DNA of 64,000 nt from Nemertoderma westbladi (taxonomy: Eukaryota > Xenacoelomorpha > Nemertodermatida > Nemertodermatidae): contig JAUCBJ010000788.1 of NCBI GenBank assembly GCA_032718475.1, positions 1 to 64,000 of the forward strand, written 5' to 3'. The position numbers and the translations under genes are program-made. The number at the start of each line of letters is the position of its first letter. The stretch's first letter is position 1. The notes under the pieces are model-generated. The model ran no database searches and was not told the DNA's origin. It worked only from the letters and a program-made list of their open reading frames with translations. This document shows, one piece after another, positions 24,192 to 35,689 of the stretch.

Positions 24192-25676
24192 TAGCAAGTC
24201 GTTAGACTTGATTACTGTAAGAATTGTTGGCTGATTGATTGACTGGCTGACTGACTGACTGACTGATCTACAGCCAAAACTACTCTAACGATTTTGATGA
24301 AATTTTCACAGCATCTAGATACCGCGATTCTAAGGTCCCTGGCATGATCGGCTACTCCGTCCATAGCCTCTGGGCTCGAAAAATAGAGATAAACGAAAAA
24401 ACGCCATAGGCGCAATGGTAAAATAACACCCATGACAGCTGGTGTCCTGATGAAAAATGGCTTATGTAATGCATTTCTACACAAGGCTTAGTATAAATCG
24501 ATGAGGTTGCCAAGATTATTGTACTTAGTACACCCATACTGTTTGTTTAGGCCCTGCACTCTCTGTCAAAGCAAATATTAACTGGTTGATTTAGTTTGTG
24601 GTTCTACACAGGCTTAGTATAAATCGATGAGGCTGCCAACTGGTTGGTTTAGTTTGCAATCTATTACCGCCTCAGCTGAATAACTCTTCCCCCTGCTGAA
24701 TGACTATTAGGTATACAGTGTATCGGCTACATTAATGCCAACATTAATACTGTGGAGGCTGTATGCTTATAAGGTGGAATGTTTACTCAGCCTTATACTG
24801 ATACTCTGTAAGGCTAAGACTAACATTATAGTTTGAAATATAAAAATCACTTCTTATTATCTGTATTGGGTTAATAATCACTGTGGCATTCAAAATGTTT
24901 TATAGGTGATTGACATTTAGTGCAAGCTGAATGACTGTTAGTTACAGAGTACTACTGCACTGTATTTTATTTTTAAATCTTTCGTCCAACATTAATACTT
25001 TGGAGGTTGTATGCTTATAAGGCGAATGTTTACTCAGCTTCATACTGATACACTGTAAGGCTAACACTAACGTTATAGTTTAAAACATAAAAATCACTGC
25101 TTATTATCTGTATCAGGTTACACACTGTGGCATTCAAAATGTTTAAATGTTTTATAGGTGATTGATATTTAGTGCAAGCTGAATGACTGTAGGTTACAGA
25201 GTACTATTGCACTGTATTTTATTTTTAAATCTTTTGGCCAACATTAATACTGTGGAGGCTGTATGCTTATAAGGCGGAATGTTTACTCAGCCTCATACTG
25301 ATACTCTGTAAGGCTTACACTAACATTATAGTTTGAAATATAAAAATAACTGCTTATTATCTGTATTGGGTTAATCACTGTGGCATTCAAAATGTTTTGT
25401 TAGGTGAATGACATTTAGTGGCTAAGATTATTCTCTGTCAGATTCCCTTCACACCATAGGCAAACATTGTTGAGGCTGAGGGAATTTACTTTAGTTTACT
25501 CTACTGAGTCATTCAGCTGAATGGATTTGAGCAATTGCCAAATTACAGAGTGGGATCTCTCTCTGACCATAGATAAATAACACTTCCCTTCTGAACAAAG
25601 GTAAACATTGTTGAGGGAACTTACCTTTGATTGACGACTTCCGACTTGCTTAACGGCGTCTTGACGCCGTCTCTAG
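24192..25676 (+). mobile_element. Helentron-like element E (class 2 ends)
   Basis: It has the same structure as D, with 5' TAGCAAGTCGTTAGACTTGA and 3' ACGGCGTC-TT-GACGCCGT followed by CTAG at 25673-25676. Three 250-bp internal repeats start near 24737, 24985 and 25237. It differs from D by a few substitutions and a short deletion near 24600. Confidence 0.65.
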
Positions 25677-25677
25677 T

Positions 25678-27159
25678 TAGGAACCGAGAGGTTCATTACT
25701 GTAAGAATTGCTCGTGACTGACTGGCTGGCTGATCTACAGCCAAAACTACTCTAACGATTTTGATGAAATTTTCACAGCGGCTAGATACCGCGATTCTAA
25801 GGTCCCTGGTATGTTCCGCTATTTCGTCCATGAGCCGTGGGCTCGAAAAATAGACATAAACGAAAAAACGCCATAGGCGCAATGGTAAAATAACACCAAT
25901 AACAGCTGGTGTCGTGATGAAAAATGGCTTATGTAATGCATTTCTACACAAGGCTTAGTAATAAATCGATGAGGTTGCCAAGATTATTATACTCAGTACA
26001 CCCATACTGTTTGTTTAGGCCACCAGGCTCTCTGTCAAAGCAAACATTAACTGGTTGGTTTAGTTTGAAATCTAATATCGCCTCAGCTGAATTACTCTTC
26101 CCAATGCATCTATGGGAATATCTCACTCTGCTAATGTAAGCTGAATGACTGTTAAGTACACAGTGAGTTGGCTACATTAATGCCAACATTATTGCAAAAT
26201 GTTTTATTGTTGGATTACTCTCTGTCAGTCACCCCTTCAGAACATTGTATAGGGAATTTACTTTAGTTTACTCTACTGTGCCATTCAGCTGAATGGATTT
26301 GAGCGATTGCCAAGTTACAGAGTTGGATCATTCTCTGACCATAGGCAAAGACATCAAATCTTTTTAAAAATATACTTTTTCCATGTTTTTTTTTCTGACC
26401 AAAAATTTCAAAAAAAATTTTTTCGTAGCCAGTACTGCCAATCGATTCGCCATCAAAAATAACGCAAAAAATTTTTTTTGCAAAATTTTAAATTACTGTA
26501 AATTTTTGGCGACTGGGGGGGGTCAATTTTTTTCGATCCGCTATAACTCCGGAACGCTTTGTCCAAATTCGATGGGGTTTTCATTTTTCAACTTAATTCG
26601 ATGTCCTCTTTCAGCCTATCCATGTTTCGAAACCCCAAACAGCGCCGTTCAAAAATTAATTTTTTCTAGTTCTAGAATTTTACAAATTTCAAAAAAGTTG
26701 CAGTATTTTATTAACGCCTTTACGGAATTCGATAGCGTTTTCGATTTTTATATTAAACGCAATATCCTGAATCTCACTAGCCTAGTTTCGCGTCACCAAT
26801 GCCAAGACTTCATACTTTTTGAGGAAAATTTTTCTAGAATAATTTTTATTTAATTACATTTATCGCGATTTCTTATTACTGGTTGCACATGAATTGATGG
26901 AGTTTTCAATTTATTAACTAAACACGATATCGCGCATCGCACCAGCGTGGTTTCGAAATTCCAAAACGAGGTCTTCACTAGTTGCAGGTCGATTTTGTTC
27001 TAGAATTGAGCAACTAATAATAGATCGAATTTATTAATAATTATTGTATGAAATATGATTGTATTTTTACATAATTATTAGTTCTATACTAATTCTCGTT
27101 GTCTCTTTTATTTAAAATAAAAAGTCGGTTCCTTATCGGGCCGCTAGGCCCGTCACTAG
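25678..27159 (+). mobile_element. Helentron-like element F (class 1 ends, B-type body)
   Basis: Its body matches element B almost throughout. It begins TAGGAACCGAGAGGTTC and ends with hairpin CGGGCC-GCTA-GGCCCG and CTAG at 27156-27159. The 156-codon plus-strand reading at 26383-26853 crosses AT-rich homopolymers and is only partly open in B, so it is probably not a gene. Confidence 0.65.
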
Positions 27160-27160
27160 T

Positions 27161-29030
27161 TAGGAACCGAGAGGTTCATTACTGTAAGAATTGCTCGTGG
27201 CTGGCTGGCTGGCTGGCTGGCTAATCTATAGCCAAAACTACTCTAACGATTTTGATGAAATTTTCACAGCGGCTAGATACCGCGATTCTAAGGTCCCTGG
27301 TATGTTCCGCTATTTCGTCCATGAGCCGTGGGCTCGAAAAATAGACATAAACGAAAAAACGCCATAGGCGCAATGATAAAAACACCAGCTGGCACTCATG
27401 AAAAATGGATAGAGATGGCCTAGTAATGCTATTCTATAGGAATGGCCACCTAACAAGGAAATGCTTTCTGTGCCAAGTATTATCCTCACTCTACAACTCA
27501 GACAGTAAGCAAACAAAAGCCGTGGGATTCTAATGTATTACATCATAAGCTGATTGCTCTCCCAATAGCCCTCACACACTCACTGAATCGAATGAAATCC
27601 TATATCTATTAGCTTAATGCGAATAGCTGGTAAGCTGAATGCCATTTTAGTTATTGTGTACTGTTGATTGCAGAGTTGACTGCTATGTTGTATGTATTTA
27701 ATTAAAATAATTTTCGTAGAGGGAAGTTAATTTGGGATTACTTTCTATCAGATGTAAGCAAAGCTGTTCAATGGGGTGGGTCATGGGACCCAAATATACT
27801 GTAGTACATTATGCATGGCAAACATTAATAAAATCATTCAGTCAACCTGGAGGGTATTTGCTTCGTTAACTCTACTGTGCGAAAAACGAATTCATAATGT
27901 TACCCATACTTCAGGTGAATGAATTTTTAGATATTTGTACTGAAGGCAAGGATTTCTGATATAATTAAAATACAAGATAGGGGCTTGTTTCGATATATGT
28001 AGTTGCGCCCTTCTAGCAGCACGTGAGATAATCAAATAATAGACACAATGCTTGACTTTGTCCCTTCGAGCAGCACGTGAGTTTTGCTTTGACCCTTCGA
28101 TATATGTATTTGCGCCCTTCGAGCAGCACGGGGAGTCGACTCAGACCGAGCCGAGCCAAGCCAAGCCAAGCCGAGCCGAGCCAAGCCGAGCCGAGCCAAG
28201 CCAAGCCGAGCCGAGCCGAGCCGAGCCGAGCCGAGCCGAGCCGAGCCGAAGCCGAGCCGAGCCGAGCCGAGCCGAGCCGAGCCGAGCCGAGCCGAGCCGA
28301 GCCGAGCCGAGCCGAGCCGAGCCGAGCCGAGCCGAGCCGAGCCGAGCCGAGCCGAGCCGAACCGAGCCGAGCCGAGCCGAGCCGAGCCGAGCCGAGCCGA
28401 GCCGAGCCGAGCCGAGCCGAGCCGAGCCGAGCCGAGCCGAGCCGAGCCGAGCCGAGCCGAGCCGAGCCGAGCCGAGCCGAGCCGAGCCGAGCCGAGCCGA
28501 GCCGAGCCGAGCCGAGCCGAGCCGAGCCGAGCCGAGCCGAGCCGAGCCGAGCCGAGCCGAGCCGAGCCGAGCCGAGCCGAGCCGAGCCGAGCCGAGCCGA
28601 GCCGAGCCGAGCCGAGCCGAGCCGAGCCGAGCCGAGCCGAGCCGAGCCGAACCGAACCGAACCGAGCCGAGCCGAGCCGAGCCGAGCCGAGCCGAGCCGA
28701 GCCGAGCCGAGCCGAGCCGAGCCGAGCCGAGCCGAGCCGAGCCGAGCCGAGCCGAGCCGAGCCGAGCCGAGCCGAGCCGAGCCGAGCCGAGCCGAGCCGA
28801 GCCGAGCCGAGCCGAGCCGAGCCGAGCCGAGCCGAGCCGAGCCGAGCCGAGCCGAGCCGAGCCGAGCCGAGCCGAGCCGAGCCGAGCCGAACCGAACCGA
28901 GCCGAGCCGAGCCGATCAAGCCAAGTCGAACTTAATCGTGCCCAATCGTGCAAGACCGAGCCGAGCTCGTTGTCTCTTTTATTTGAAATAAAAAGTCGGT
29001 TCCTTATCGGGCCGCTAGGCCCGTCACTAG
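27161..29030 (+). mobile_element. Helentron-like element G (class 1 ends, A-type body with CCGAG core)
   Basis: After the shared 5' block it follows element A (ACACCAGCTGGCACTCATGA onward, then the TTCGAGCAGCACG words), with about 150 bp not present in A near 27470-27620. The core is a CCGAG array at 28140-28916. The 3' end is the class 1 hairpin and CTAG at 29027-29030. It is followed by TCTTGTAATT, so the host target reads T|T, as known for Helentrons. Confidence 0.65.
28140..28916. repeat. CCGAG pentanucleotide array, element G core
   Basis: About 150 units, more homogeneous than in element A, with rare CCGAA variants and one inserted base near 28250. Long readings on both strands are repeat by-products. 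Confidence 0.95.
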
Positions 29031-30552
29031 TCTTGTAATTAGGATCAAAACGGATAGGTTGCCTTGTGGTGGGTGTCACGTTTGGTTTGCCCAACGCCGA
29101 TACGTTTCTATTTGTGCTTTTTATATCGAACCGTGTAGGTTGTCCAGTGGAATCACATTTGTTTTGCCAAACGCTGGTACTCCGCAATATGGAAATGCTG
29201 AATGCTGGAATGGCTGACCACACTGCCAAAGGTCACATTGCTGCATTGTACCGGTATTCAGGTATTGCTGAAATGCCAGCAGGACTGCACATGATATATC
29301 CTGCAGTCTCCTAGCAGTAAGCGGATGCCAGGCCTAATAATTTTGGATAGATTAATTTATTATAACGGCAAGACAGTTAGACAGGTGCTGCACGAAGACC
29401 CCAAGCAAATTCAACTTGGAAAATTTCTAAACTTTTGCCAAACAACATGTGTAGGCCTACCAAGTTTGGATAGATTTCATTAAGGATTGGCCGAGTTGCG
29501 AGTTATTAACGTTTAAAATTGAACACTACAAAAAAAGCGACAGATCAACAGAACGACAGAACGACAGGTTGATTAATGGTACTCCTACGCTAAGGCTCAC
29601 TCACTTCGTGGCTCGTCCCACATACATACCGATTGAGTGGTACTTGTATGCTAAGCTCGCTTATTTTCGTGGCTCGCCCCACATTATAGTCCGGCAAATG
29701 TTGCATTATACCTTGCATGGAAGTATAGCAAATGTTTTAACTGATTCGGGTTGGTAATATTGTTGCCATCAATAATCCATCCGAATGATGGCCAACTGGC
29801 ATCATTGATGGTTTTCCTAAAAGCTAACAAATTCTACACCGCGACTCTTGACCAACAGCAATATAATTTTTGATCCTCCAGGGGAGTGTTCCAGATCGTT
29901 TTTACTCGTTATATTCCAATGGGAACAGCCCCGGTTTCATTTAATTTATTGTTCATTATATCGATATTTAAGGTTTGTACAGTTAAATTAATTTTATTAT
30001 TAAAATATAAGGGTAATAATAATAAAGCAATCGGATAAACTGTCTTAACCGTTCCTGGGGACGAGTTTAGGGTAAATGCACAAAATCCTCAATGATGCCA
30101 GTTGGGCATGCCTACCTACTGTACACCTACTACCTACCTACTCGCCCAAAATATTAACTAGACCCTCTATACTTATATTATCAAAAATATATCCACTTAT
30201 TATAAATTGAACATTCTACATCCGTTCTCAAAACCCCCTTTGATTCGGGGTGCCAGAAAGCCCCCGGAACCCCAAAGCAGCCATGATACAATAATAATTA
30301 AGACAAATATAAATTAATAAATTTCGGTGAGGTGCACCACATTTTCAGATACCACTTTGCGAAAAAATGTAGGGCCTACATATACATAGTCTCCCCAATA
30401 GCGAATATCCTCAGCATTATTCTGTGATATGCATTTTGGGCAAATAATGGGGGTGGGTAACTCCAAGAATTAAATTGTAAGACCCATATGGGATTTACTT
30501 CACCCTCCCCCCCCCCCCCCCCCCATGTCTCATTGATTCATTATAAACACAC
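29031..30552. other. Intron, mostly unique; small duplication and poly-C
   Basis: Two diverged copies of about 65 bp carry CGTGGCTCG at 29575-29690. A run of about 20 C lies at 30505-30526. No exon is recognised. It lies between the TM3 exon and the preceding prominin-like exon. Confidence 0.4.
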
Positions 30553-30795
30553 CTATTTGCGTTGCCTGGTTTGAAATCGGGTCGGTTATTTTTTTCAGTT
30601 GGTTCCTTAATATCTTCTCGTCGTTGAAATTGAAAGCGGCAACAGAGTTAAGTTTTTCATCGAATTCCTCATCAAGTTTGTCAATAGATTCTAGGAAACT
30701 GCTAATGTTTACATTATCCATCATATCATCAACCACTTTGATGGCTTCCGTAAATGCATCTGTAGTTTTAGTTTTCATTGACTTTCCGAAGTCAT
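30553..30795 (-). CDS. Prominin-like exon: extracellular loop 1, helical acidic segment
   Basis: The acceptor is ATATTTTTTCAG and the proposed donor is CAAATAG|GTGTGT. The exon is 243 bp, phase 1 to phase 1. It encodes DDFGKSMKTKTTDAFTEAIK, then a segment with VNISSFLESIDKLDEEFDEK. This amphipathic, low-Cys sequence ends just before a membrane span in the next exon, as in prominin loop 1. NIS is a possible N-glycosylation site. The frame stays open a few codons past the donor, so the donor is the least certain border. The intron that follows is 18 kb. Confidence 0.65.
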
Positions 30796-31182
30796 CTGAA
30801 AAAATATTTTTTAGAATTTTAGAATAAGTTGCTTTATTGTTTTATCAATAACAGATCAAATATTTATTAATAGAAATTCCCATAGAAAAGCAAAAAAAAA
30901 CGAACATTAGGAAAGAGTTTATCAATAACATAATAACAATTACCAAAAAGTGTAAAAACAAAAGGTGCTGCTTTGATAGGCAATGCGTTTATATCTATGC
31001 GTCTATACCTAATTTGGCTACGTAATTAATAATGGTTGTAATTAGTTATAATTTTGAAATAAAGGGTTGTTGGTGGAGTGGGGGTTGTTCGCAGCCGCCA
31101 CATTTGTTTAGTGCTAAAAGGAGCTAAATCAGCTGCTAAACCCTAAGGCGTGCTATCAACCTGCTTCCTACAATCGTGGGAG

Positions 31183-31476
31183 TTAGTTACGGGTTATAAG
31201 GGTCTGTTTCACTTGGATTATCGAAAAATTAAAAGTATTCACCCGAAGTACTGTATATTCTTCGAAATTTTCTTGAAAAAAGATTTGCCCAACTGTCAAT
31301 ATAAAAGGTAATTTACCACCCTGGTCTGTTTGAAGGGCCATTTCTAGAAACTGCGAACACTCTCTAATTTCACTATTATTGGTGAGGTCTATAGTGACTT
31401 TGTCGGTTAAGGGACTTTCAAATGATTTTGATTTAACATCAATAAAATATGTCGTTCGATTGAGTTCCTCCGGATG
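31183..31476 (-). other. Protein-like open frame of unknown nature in an intron
   Basis: The frame is open for 97 codons between a TGA upstream and a TAA at 31183, with no ATG near its start. Composition looks protein-like (for example TIDLTNNSEIRECSQFLEMA). I found no good splice acceptor, and phase agreement between neighbouring prominin-like exons does not need it. It may be a relic of a retrocopy or transposon, an exon of another gene, or chance. Confidence 0.25.
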
Positions 31477-32945
31477 TCATGTAGATGGCGGAATGTCGGC
31501 AACTGTTACATCCAAAATTCGTGGATGTCATACTCACTCGGAGTAAAGGCGGTCCACGGAATTCAAGAAAAATCGGTTGATTCAGTTATAAAGAATAATG
31601 TAGCTTATTTTATTTTAGGTCATTATCTTATCATTGAGTTTACGAATATCTTTAAATTATGCAGACGTGTCGTGGTGGGGTGGCCATAAATAGTTCCTTT
31701 GGGGGGAGCATGTTAAAAGGGGGCTTTAGACCACTGTTGTACACAAAATAATAAAAACAGTTTGCAGACAGCCATTTCTCCCATACGTACTAAGGGCAAA
31801 ATAATCACTATAAGATGGGAAAGGAAAAACACTGAAATGCGGCTGTCGGAAAACATTTTCCCATTTGGTTTAAACCGTGGTGTTAACTCTTATAACACAC
31901 TCCCCAAATAACCTATGATAACATAGTCACGGGCTCAAATCGTGGAGGTTTTGATCTTACTGTAGCACCGTTATTTTACAATATCATGTAATCCTATGAG
32001 GGTTTCTGTGGATAAACTCTTGCGTTGGAGTCTGACTGTTTTCCATCAAGGTAAAGACACCATGGAACCATTTATGGCACTCAGAAAGATCTTTGACGAC
32101 GTTCGTTTCTACTTCCGAGGAAGTGGAAACGAAAAATTCCAAAATGAAGATGGGGAGTAAATATACCCGCAAAATCGAGGCAGATACAGTGGATGACATG
32201 TGAAATATGTTTTAGATTTCAACTTTGCGGATATTAAATTTGTATTCTATCGGAGGGAGACACTGGAGGGTGCCCAGAACCCATTAAAGCAGCCGAAACT
32301 CCGGACCAATAAATATTGATTCTAATCTGCCGTTGACCAATATGAATAATATTACTGGTACTTTTTTAGAAGACTTTTGGTACTTTTTAAACGACAGAAG
32401 ACATTCGGTTCGAAGTAACAAAGTTGAGCAGTTAAAGTTTCCTCGTAACATTGGCGCCTCCTGCGCTGTTCTACGGCATTACTTGATGAATTCTTACAGC
32501 TAAGAGGGCCACCAGATCCCGGGACCGCCCACACACCATAATGTTATTCAGCAGGAGACACATTGTTAGAAATCCCTTGTTATAATTAATGTCCTGAAAA
32601 CTGTATAATCAAGGGGCATCTTATCATTGCCTCTACCTGCAATCCCGCCGGTAGAAAAGGGAATCCGCAATCCGGGGTAGCATTGCACTAGTTTCCTGAA
32701 CGCCGATAGAACTGAAGCGGCTGTGGGATTCAGGGTAGAGCTCGGTTTTGGCGATAATAAAGTGCCACAATTATTGTTGAGTGCATCCTTGTTTGGGCAG
32801 AAACTTCGGCCTCTGTGCTGGTTATACCTGCTTCAGGTATTATTGTATATTACAGTAATACAAAAAGTTACCAACTACATACAGTACGCATATTGCAATT
32901 AATTGTTATAAATACAGAGTATAATTATAAACGACAGGCTCTAAC
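31477..32945. other. Intron, no assigned gene
   Basis: It contains a 71-codon minus-strand reading (32199-31984) that begins with a hydrophobic stretch resembling a signal peptide (ILRVYLLPIFILEFFVS). No splice or family support was found. The rest is unique AT-rich DNA. Confidence 0.35.
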
Positions 32946-33099
32946 CTATAATATCAGTGTTTGTGAGAGTTGACTTGGGCAAGTCATACTCCATAGAAAG
33001 TTGCGGATTCGTATCCATTGCCGTTAATATAGCTTCTAACTTCACTTTAGCCACCATGCACTGTGCGCATGACTTTCCAATATTTTCTAGTTTGGTTTT
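32946..33099 (-). CDS. Prominin-like exon: extracellular loop 1, Cys-rich segment
   Basis: The acceptor is a pyrimidine run CCCCTCTTCAG and the donor is ATTATAG|GTTAG. The 154-bp exon starts in phase 0 and ends in phase 1. It reads KTKLENIGKSCAQCMVAKVK, then LEAILTAMDTNPQLSMEYDL and a Pro-Lys-Ser tail. The spacing Cys-x2-Cys, then NP-x-L, then LP about ten residues later resembles the segment of prominin extracellular loop 1 before TM3. The next exon lies 2.15 kb downstream. Confidence 0.7.
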
Positions 33100-33598
33100 C
33101 TGAAGAGGGGAAATATTTATTTATTACATACTGTTTATATAAATTAATATACCGAGTTAATTAAATCATATTTACTGCGCAGACGTTCAACTTTCCTTTG
33201 AATGATTGGAAAGAAAAAGTCCAAAATATGATTGATTACCCATTCCATAGCGTTTAAAATCGTCATACGTCCTGTTAGCTAAGTTGTCATAGACACCCCG
33301 GATAACTGAGAATAACAGGAGATTTGAAACCTAGATACCTGGTGCGAGCCCCACTAGGGTCGGTTGATATTTTTTGTCAGGGAGACGGAGACAGTTATCA
33401 TACTGCTCTATTACATTATATATTTAATTGCAGAAGCTTGGACTGCATATTTATGCGGCTTTTGTGAGTTCTGCAACGTGGATTAGGGTGCGGGTCGACT
33501 CGCCCCTCGACCTATTCGCACCAAGTCTATTCGCCCCAGTAATATAATTTACAATACAGTATGTAATATAATAAAGAATAGAGTCTATACTATATAGT
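33100..33598. other. Intron upstream of the first visible prominin-like exon
   Basis: It starts with the pyrimidine-rich acceptor of the 33099 exon. No further exon is recognised. A run of CGACTCGCCCC/ATTCGCCCC words lies near 33490-33540. Confidence 0.35.
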
Positions 33599-34581
33599 CG
33601 AGTCAATCTAGCAAAAAACCCATAAGTATTTCGCAATCAATCCGAACCACACATTTTGGATTCTATATTACCTTGTTAATGACCAAAAATAAGTCTATAA
33701 AATTTTATTTTGCGGATCATATGTTTATTCATGGAAATTCTGCGTAAATTTGCATAACACAGGCCAAACAAAAGGAACAGTAGGGAAACGTAAGTAGCAA
33801 ATAGGTGATGTTCCAGAGTAATTAAATTAATTTCACAATAAGCTGTGATTCAATGGGAAATTAGTAATATTTAAACTGGCGTGTTATACATTAATTGCTA
33901 CTGTATATCTCGGAAACTAGAAGTCGCATCAAATTTTTAAATATATCAAAAACTTCACGAAATATTAAGGTAACTGTTGTAAAAAATTATACAATTCCAC
34001 AGCAAGGAAATTTCATAATTTCCATTAATGTTAGTGAAGATTTTTCACATAATTAAATTGTGATTGCTCTATTGATTTTAGGTGTAATTTATTTATTTGT
34101 TTTAGTTTGAAAACCGCAATAGTTTATTATATAACAAATAGATTTTTTGGGGATAAGTGTTTTTGAGGCCGATAAATCCGATGGGCGAGGTTACATCCAC
34201 CCGTTTAGTAGAGAAATTGTGTCTTATATTGTACCAGCAAAATTTGTATTAAAAATGGTTAAATTATTAGACAAATTTCCGTTGCTCTGGAAACTAAATT
34301 GGTGATTATATAGAAGTGCATACATCAGTCAATCGATAGTCATAAGAGTAAAGTTTGTATGTACCAAATTTGGGAAAAATCCCACCAATAAACCCCTTGT
34401 TGCTATGTAAAATCCATGTTGCTAAGGAAAGAAACAGGAAATTGAAGGTGATCCGCATAATATATTTTTATAGACTTTTTTGGGGTATTAACAAGGTAAT
34501 GTAGTAAGGTAAAAAAAATTTGGTTTCAATGAATTGCGAATTTGTTGTGGGTTGACCCCCTTTTTCGGCTAGATTGACTCG
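33599..34581. mobile_element. Terminal-inverted-repeat element, about 983 bp, non-autonomous
   Basis: The left end is CGAGTCAATCTAGC at 33599; its complement GCTAGATTGACTCG ends at 34581. The inverted similarity continues inward about 120 bases, including ATTAACAAGGTAAT on one side and ATTACCTTGTTAAT on the other, and TTTTATAGACTT against AAGTCTATAAAA. The centre is AT-rich and has no transposase. Flanks are TATATAGT and GCCTAATA; no target duplication is certain. The class of DNA transposon is unknown. Confidence 0.6.
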
Positions 34582-34817
34582 CCTAATAACTAACTATCAC
34601 TTTGCAAATATTGTTAGCATATTGAGGTATCATTTTTCTAATTATAACACTCGATAATACGTAACATACGATAATTATAATTTGCATATCACAATTACAT
34701 GTACTGTACAGCTGTGTAGTATATTGCATACATAGTCTGACAGTAAGTAGCCTAGACAAGACATGCTAGATAAATATTTAAAACAATAAACATGTCAGCC
34801 TGCTGGTAGGTGCTAAA

Positions 34818-35577
34818 ATGCACAACGAGCAACAATGACCAACAACGAGCAACAACGAGCAACAACGAGCGACAATGAGCAACAACGAGCAACAATGAGC
34901 AACAACGAGTAGCAACGAGCAACAATGAGCAACAACGAGCAACAATGAGCAATAACGAGCAACAACGAGCAAGAATGAGCAACAACGAGCAATAATAAAG
35001 TACAACAACGAGCAACAATGACCAACAACAAGCAACGATGACCAACAACGAGCAACAATGAGCAACAACGAGCAACAATGAGCAACAACGAGCAACAATG
35101 AGCAACAACGAGCAACAATGAGCAACAACGAGTGGCAACGAGTAACAATGAGCAACAACAAGCAACATTGAGAAACAACGAGCAACAATAAGCAACAACG
35201 AGCAACAACGAGCAATAATAAAGTACAACAACGAGTAACAATGAGCAACAATGAGCAACAACTAGCAATAACGAGCAACAATGAGCAACGACAAGCAACA
35301 ATGAGCAACAACGCGCAATAATAAAGTACAATAACGAGTAACGTTGAGCAACAATGACCAACAACGAGCAACAATGAGCAACAACGAGCAACAATGAGCA
35401 GCAATGAGCAACAACGAGCAACAATGAGCAACAACGAGCAACAATGAGCAACAACGAGTAACAATGACCAACAACGAGCAACAATGAGCAACAACGAGCA
35501 AGAATGAGCAACAACGAGCAACAATGAGAAACAACGAGCAACAATGAGCACCCAACAACGAGCAACAAGGAGCATTG
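34818..35577. repeat. 10-bp satellite AACAACGAGC / AACAATGAGC
   Basis: About 75 ten-base units, mostly alternating C and T at the sixth base, broken three times by AATAATAAAGTACAA-type inserts. Minus-strand readings give 10-residue Cys/Leu/Val repeats in all three frames and are not genes. Confidence 0.95.
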
Positions 35578-35689
35578 CATAATTATAAATTCTATGCCTA
35601 GACGGACTTTTATAGTTCTTATGTTCGTTATTCGTTACTATGTTCTAGCTCTAAAGAGCCTTATCCATAAATATCTCCATGGCGCTACA

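Larger units (their letters stand above)
10071..33099 (-). other. Prominin-like gene, five internal exons over 23 kb (gene span)
   Basis: Prominins are five-pass membrane glycoproteins of plasma-membrane protrusions with two large extracellular loops. On the minus strand five exons (33099-32946, 30795-30553, 12535-12377, 10627-10574, 10253-10071) join in frame; every junction is phase 1 and carries GT/AG. The joined protein has a paired-Cys segment followed by NPQL and LP, a helical acidic segment, a hydrophobic span, a short Cys-rich loop, and a second span containing SYILCW followed by a loop. This order matches what I know of prominins from the end of extracellular loop 1 through TM4. First and last exons were not found; they may lie outside the window or be split by repeats. 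Identity rests on recall of family features, not a search. Confidence 0.7.

Noticed and set aside
34752-35580. Three overlapping minus-strand Cys/Leu-rich frames
   Set aside because: All are readings of one 10-bp satellite in three frames.
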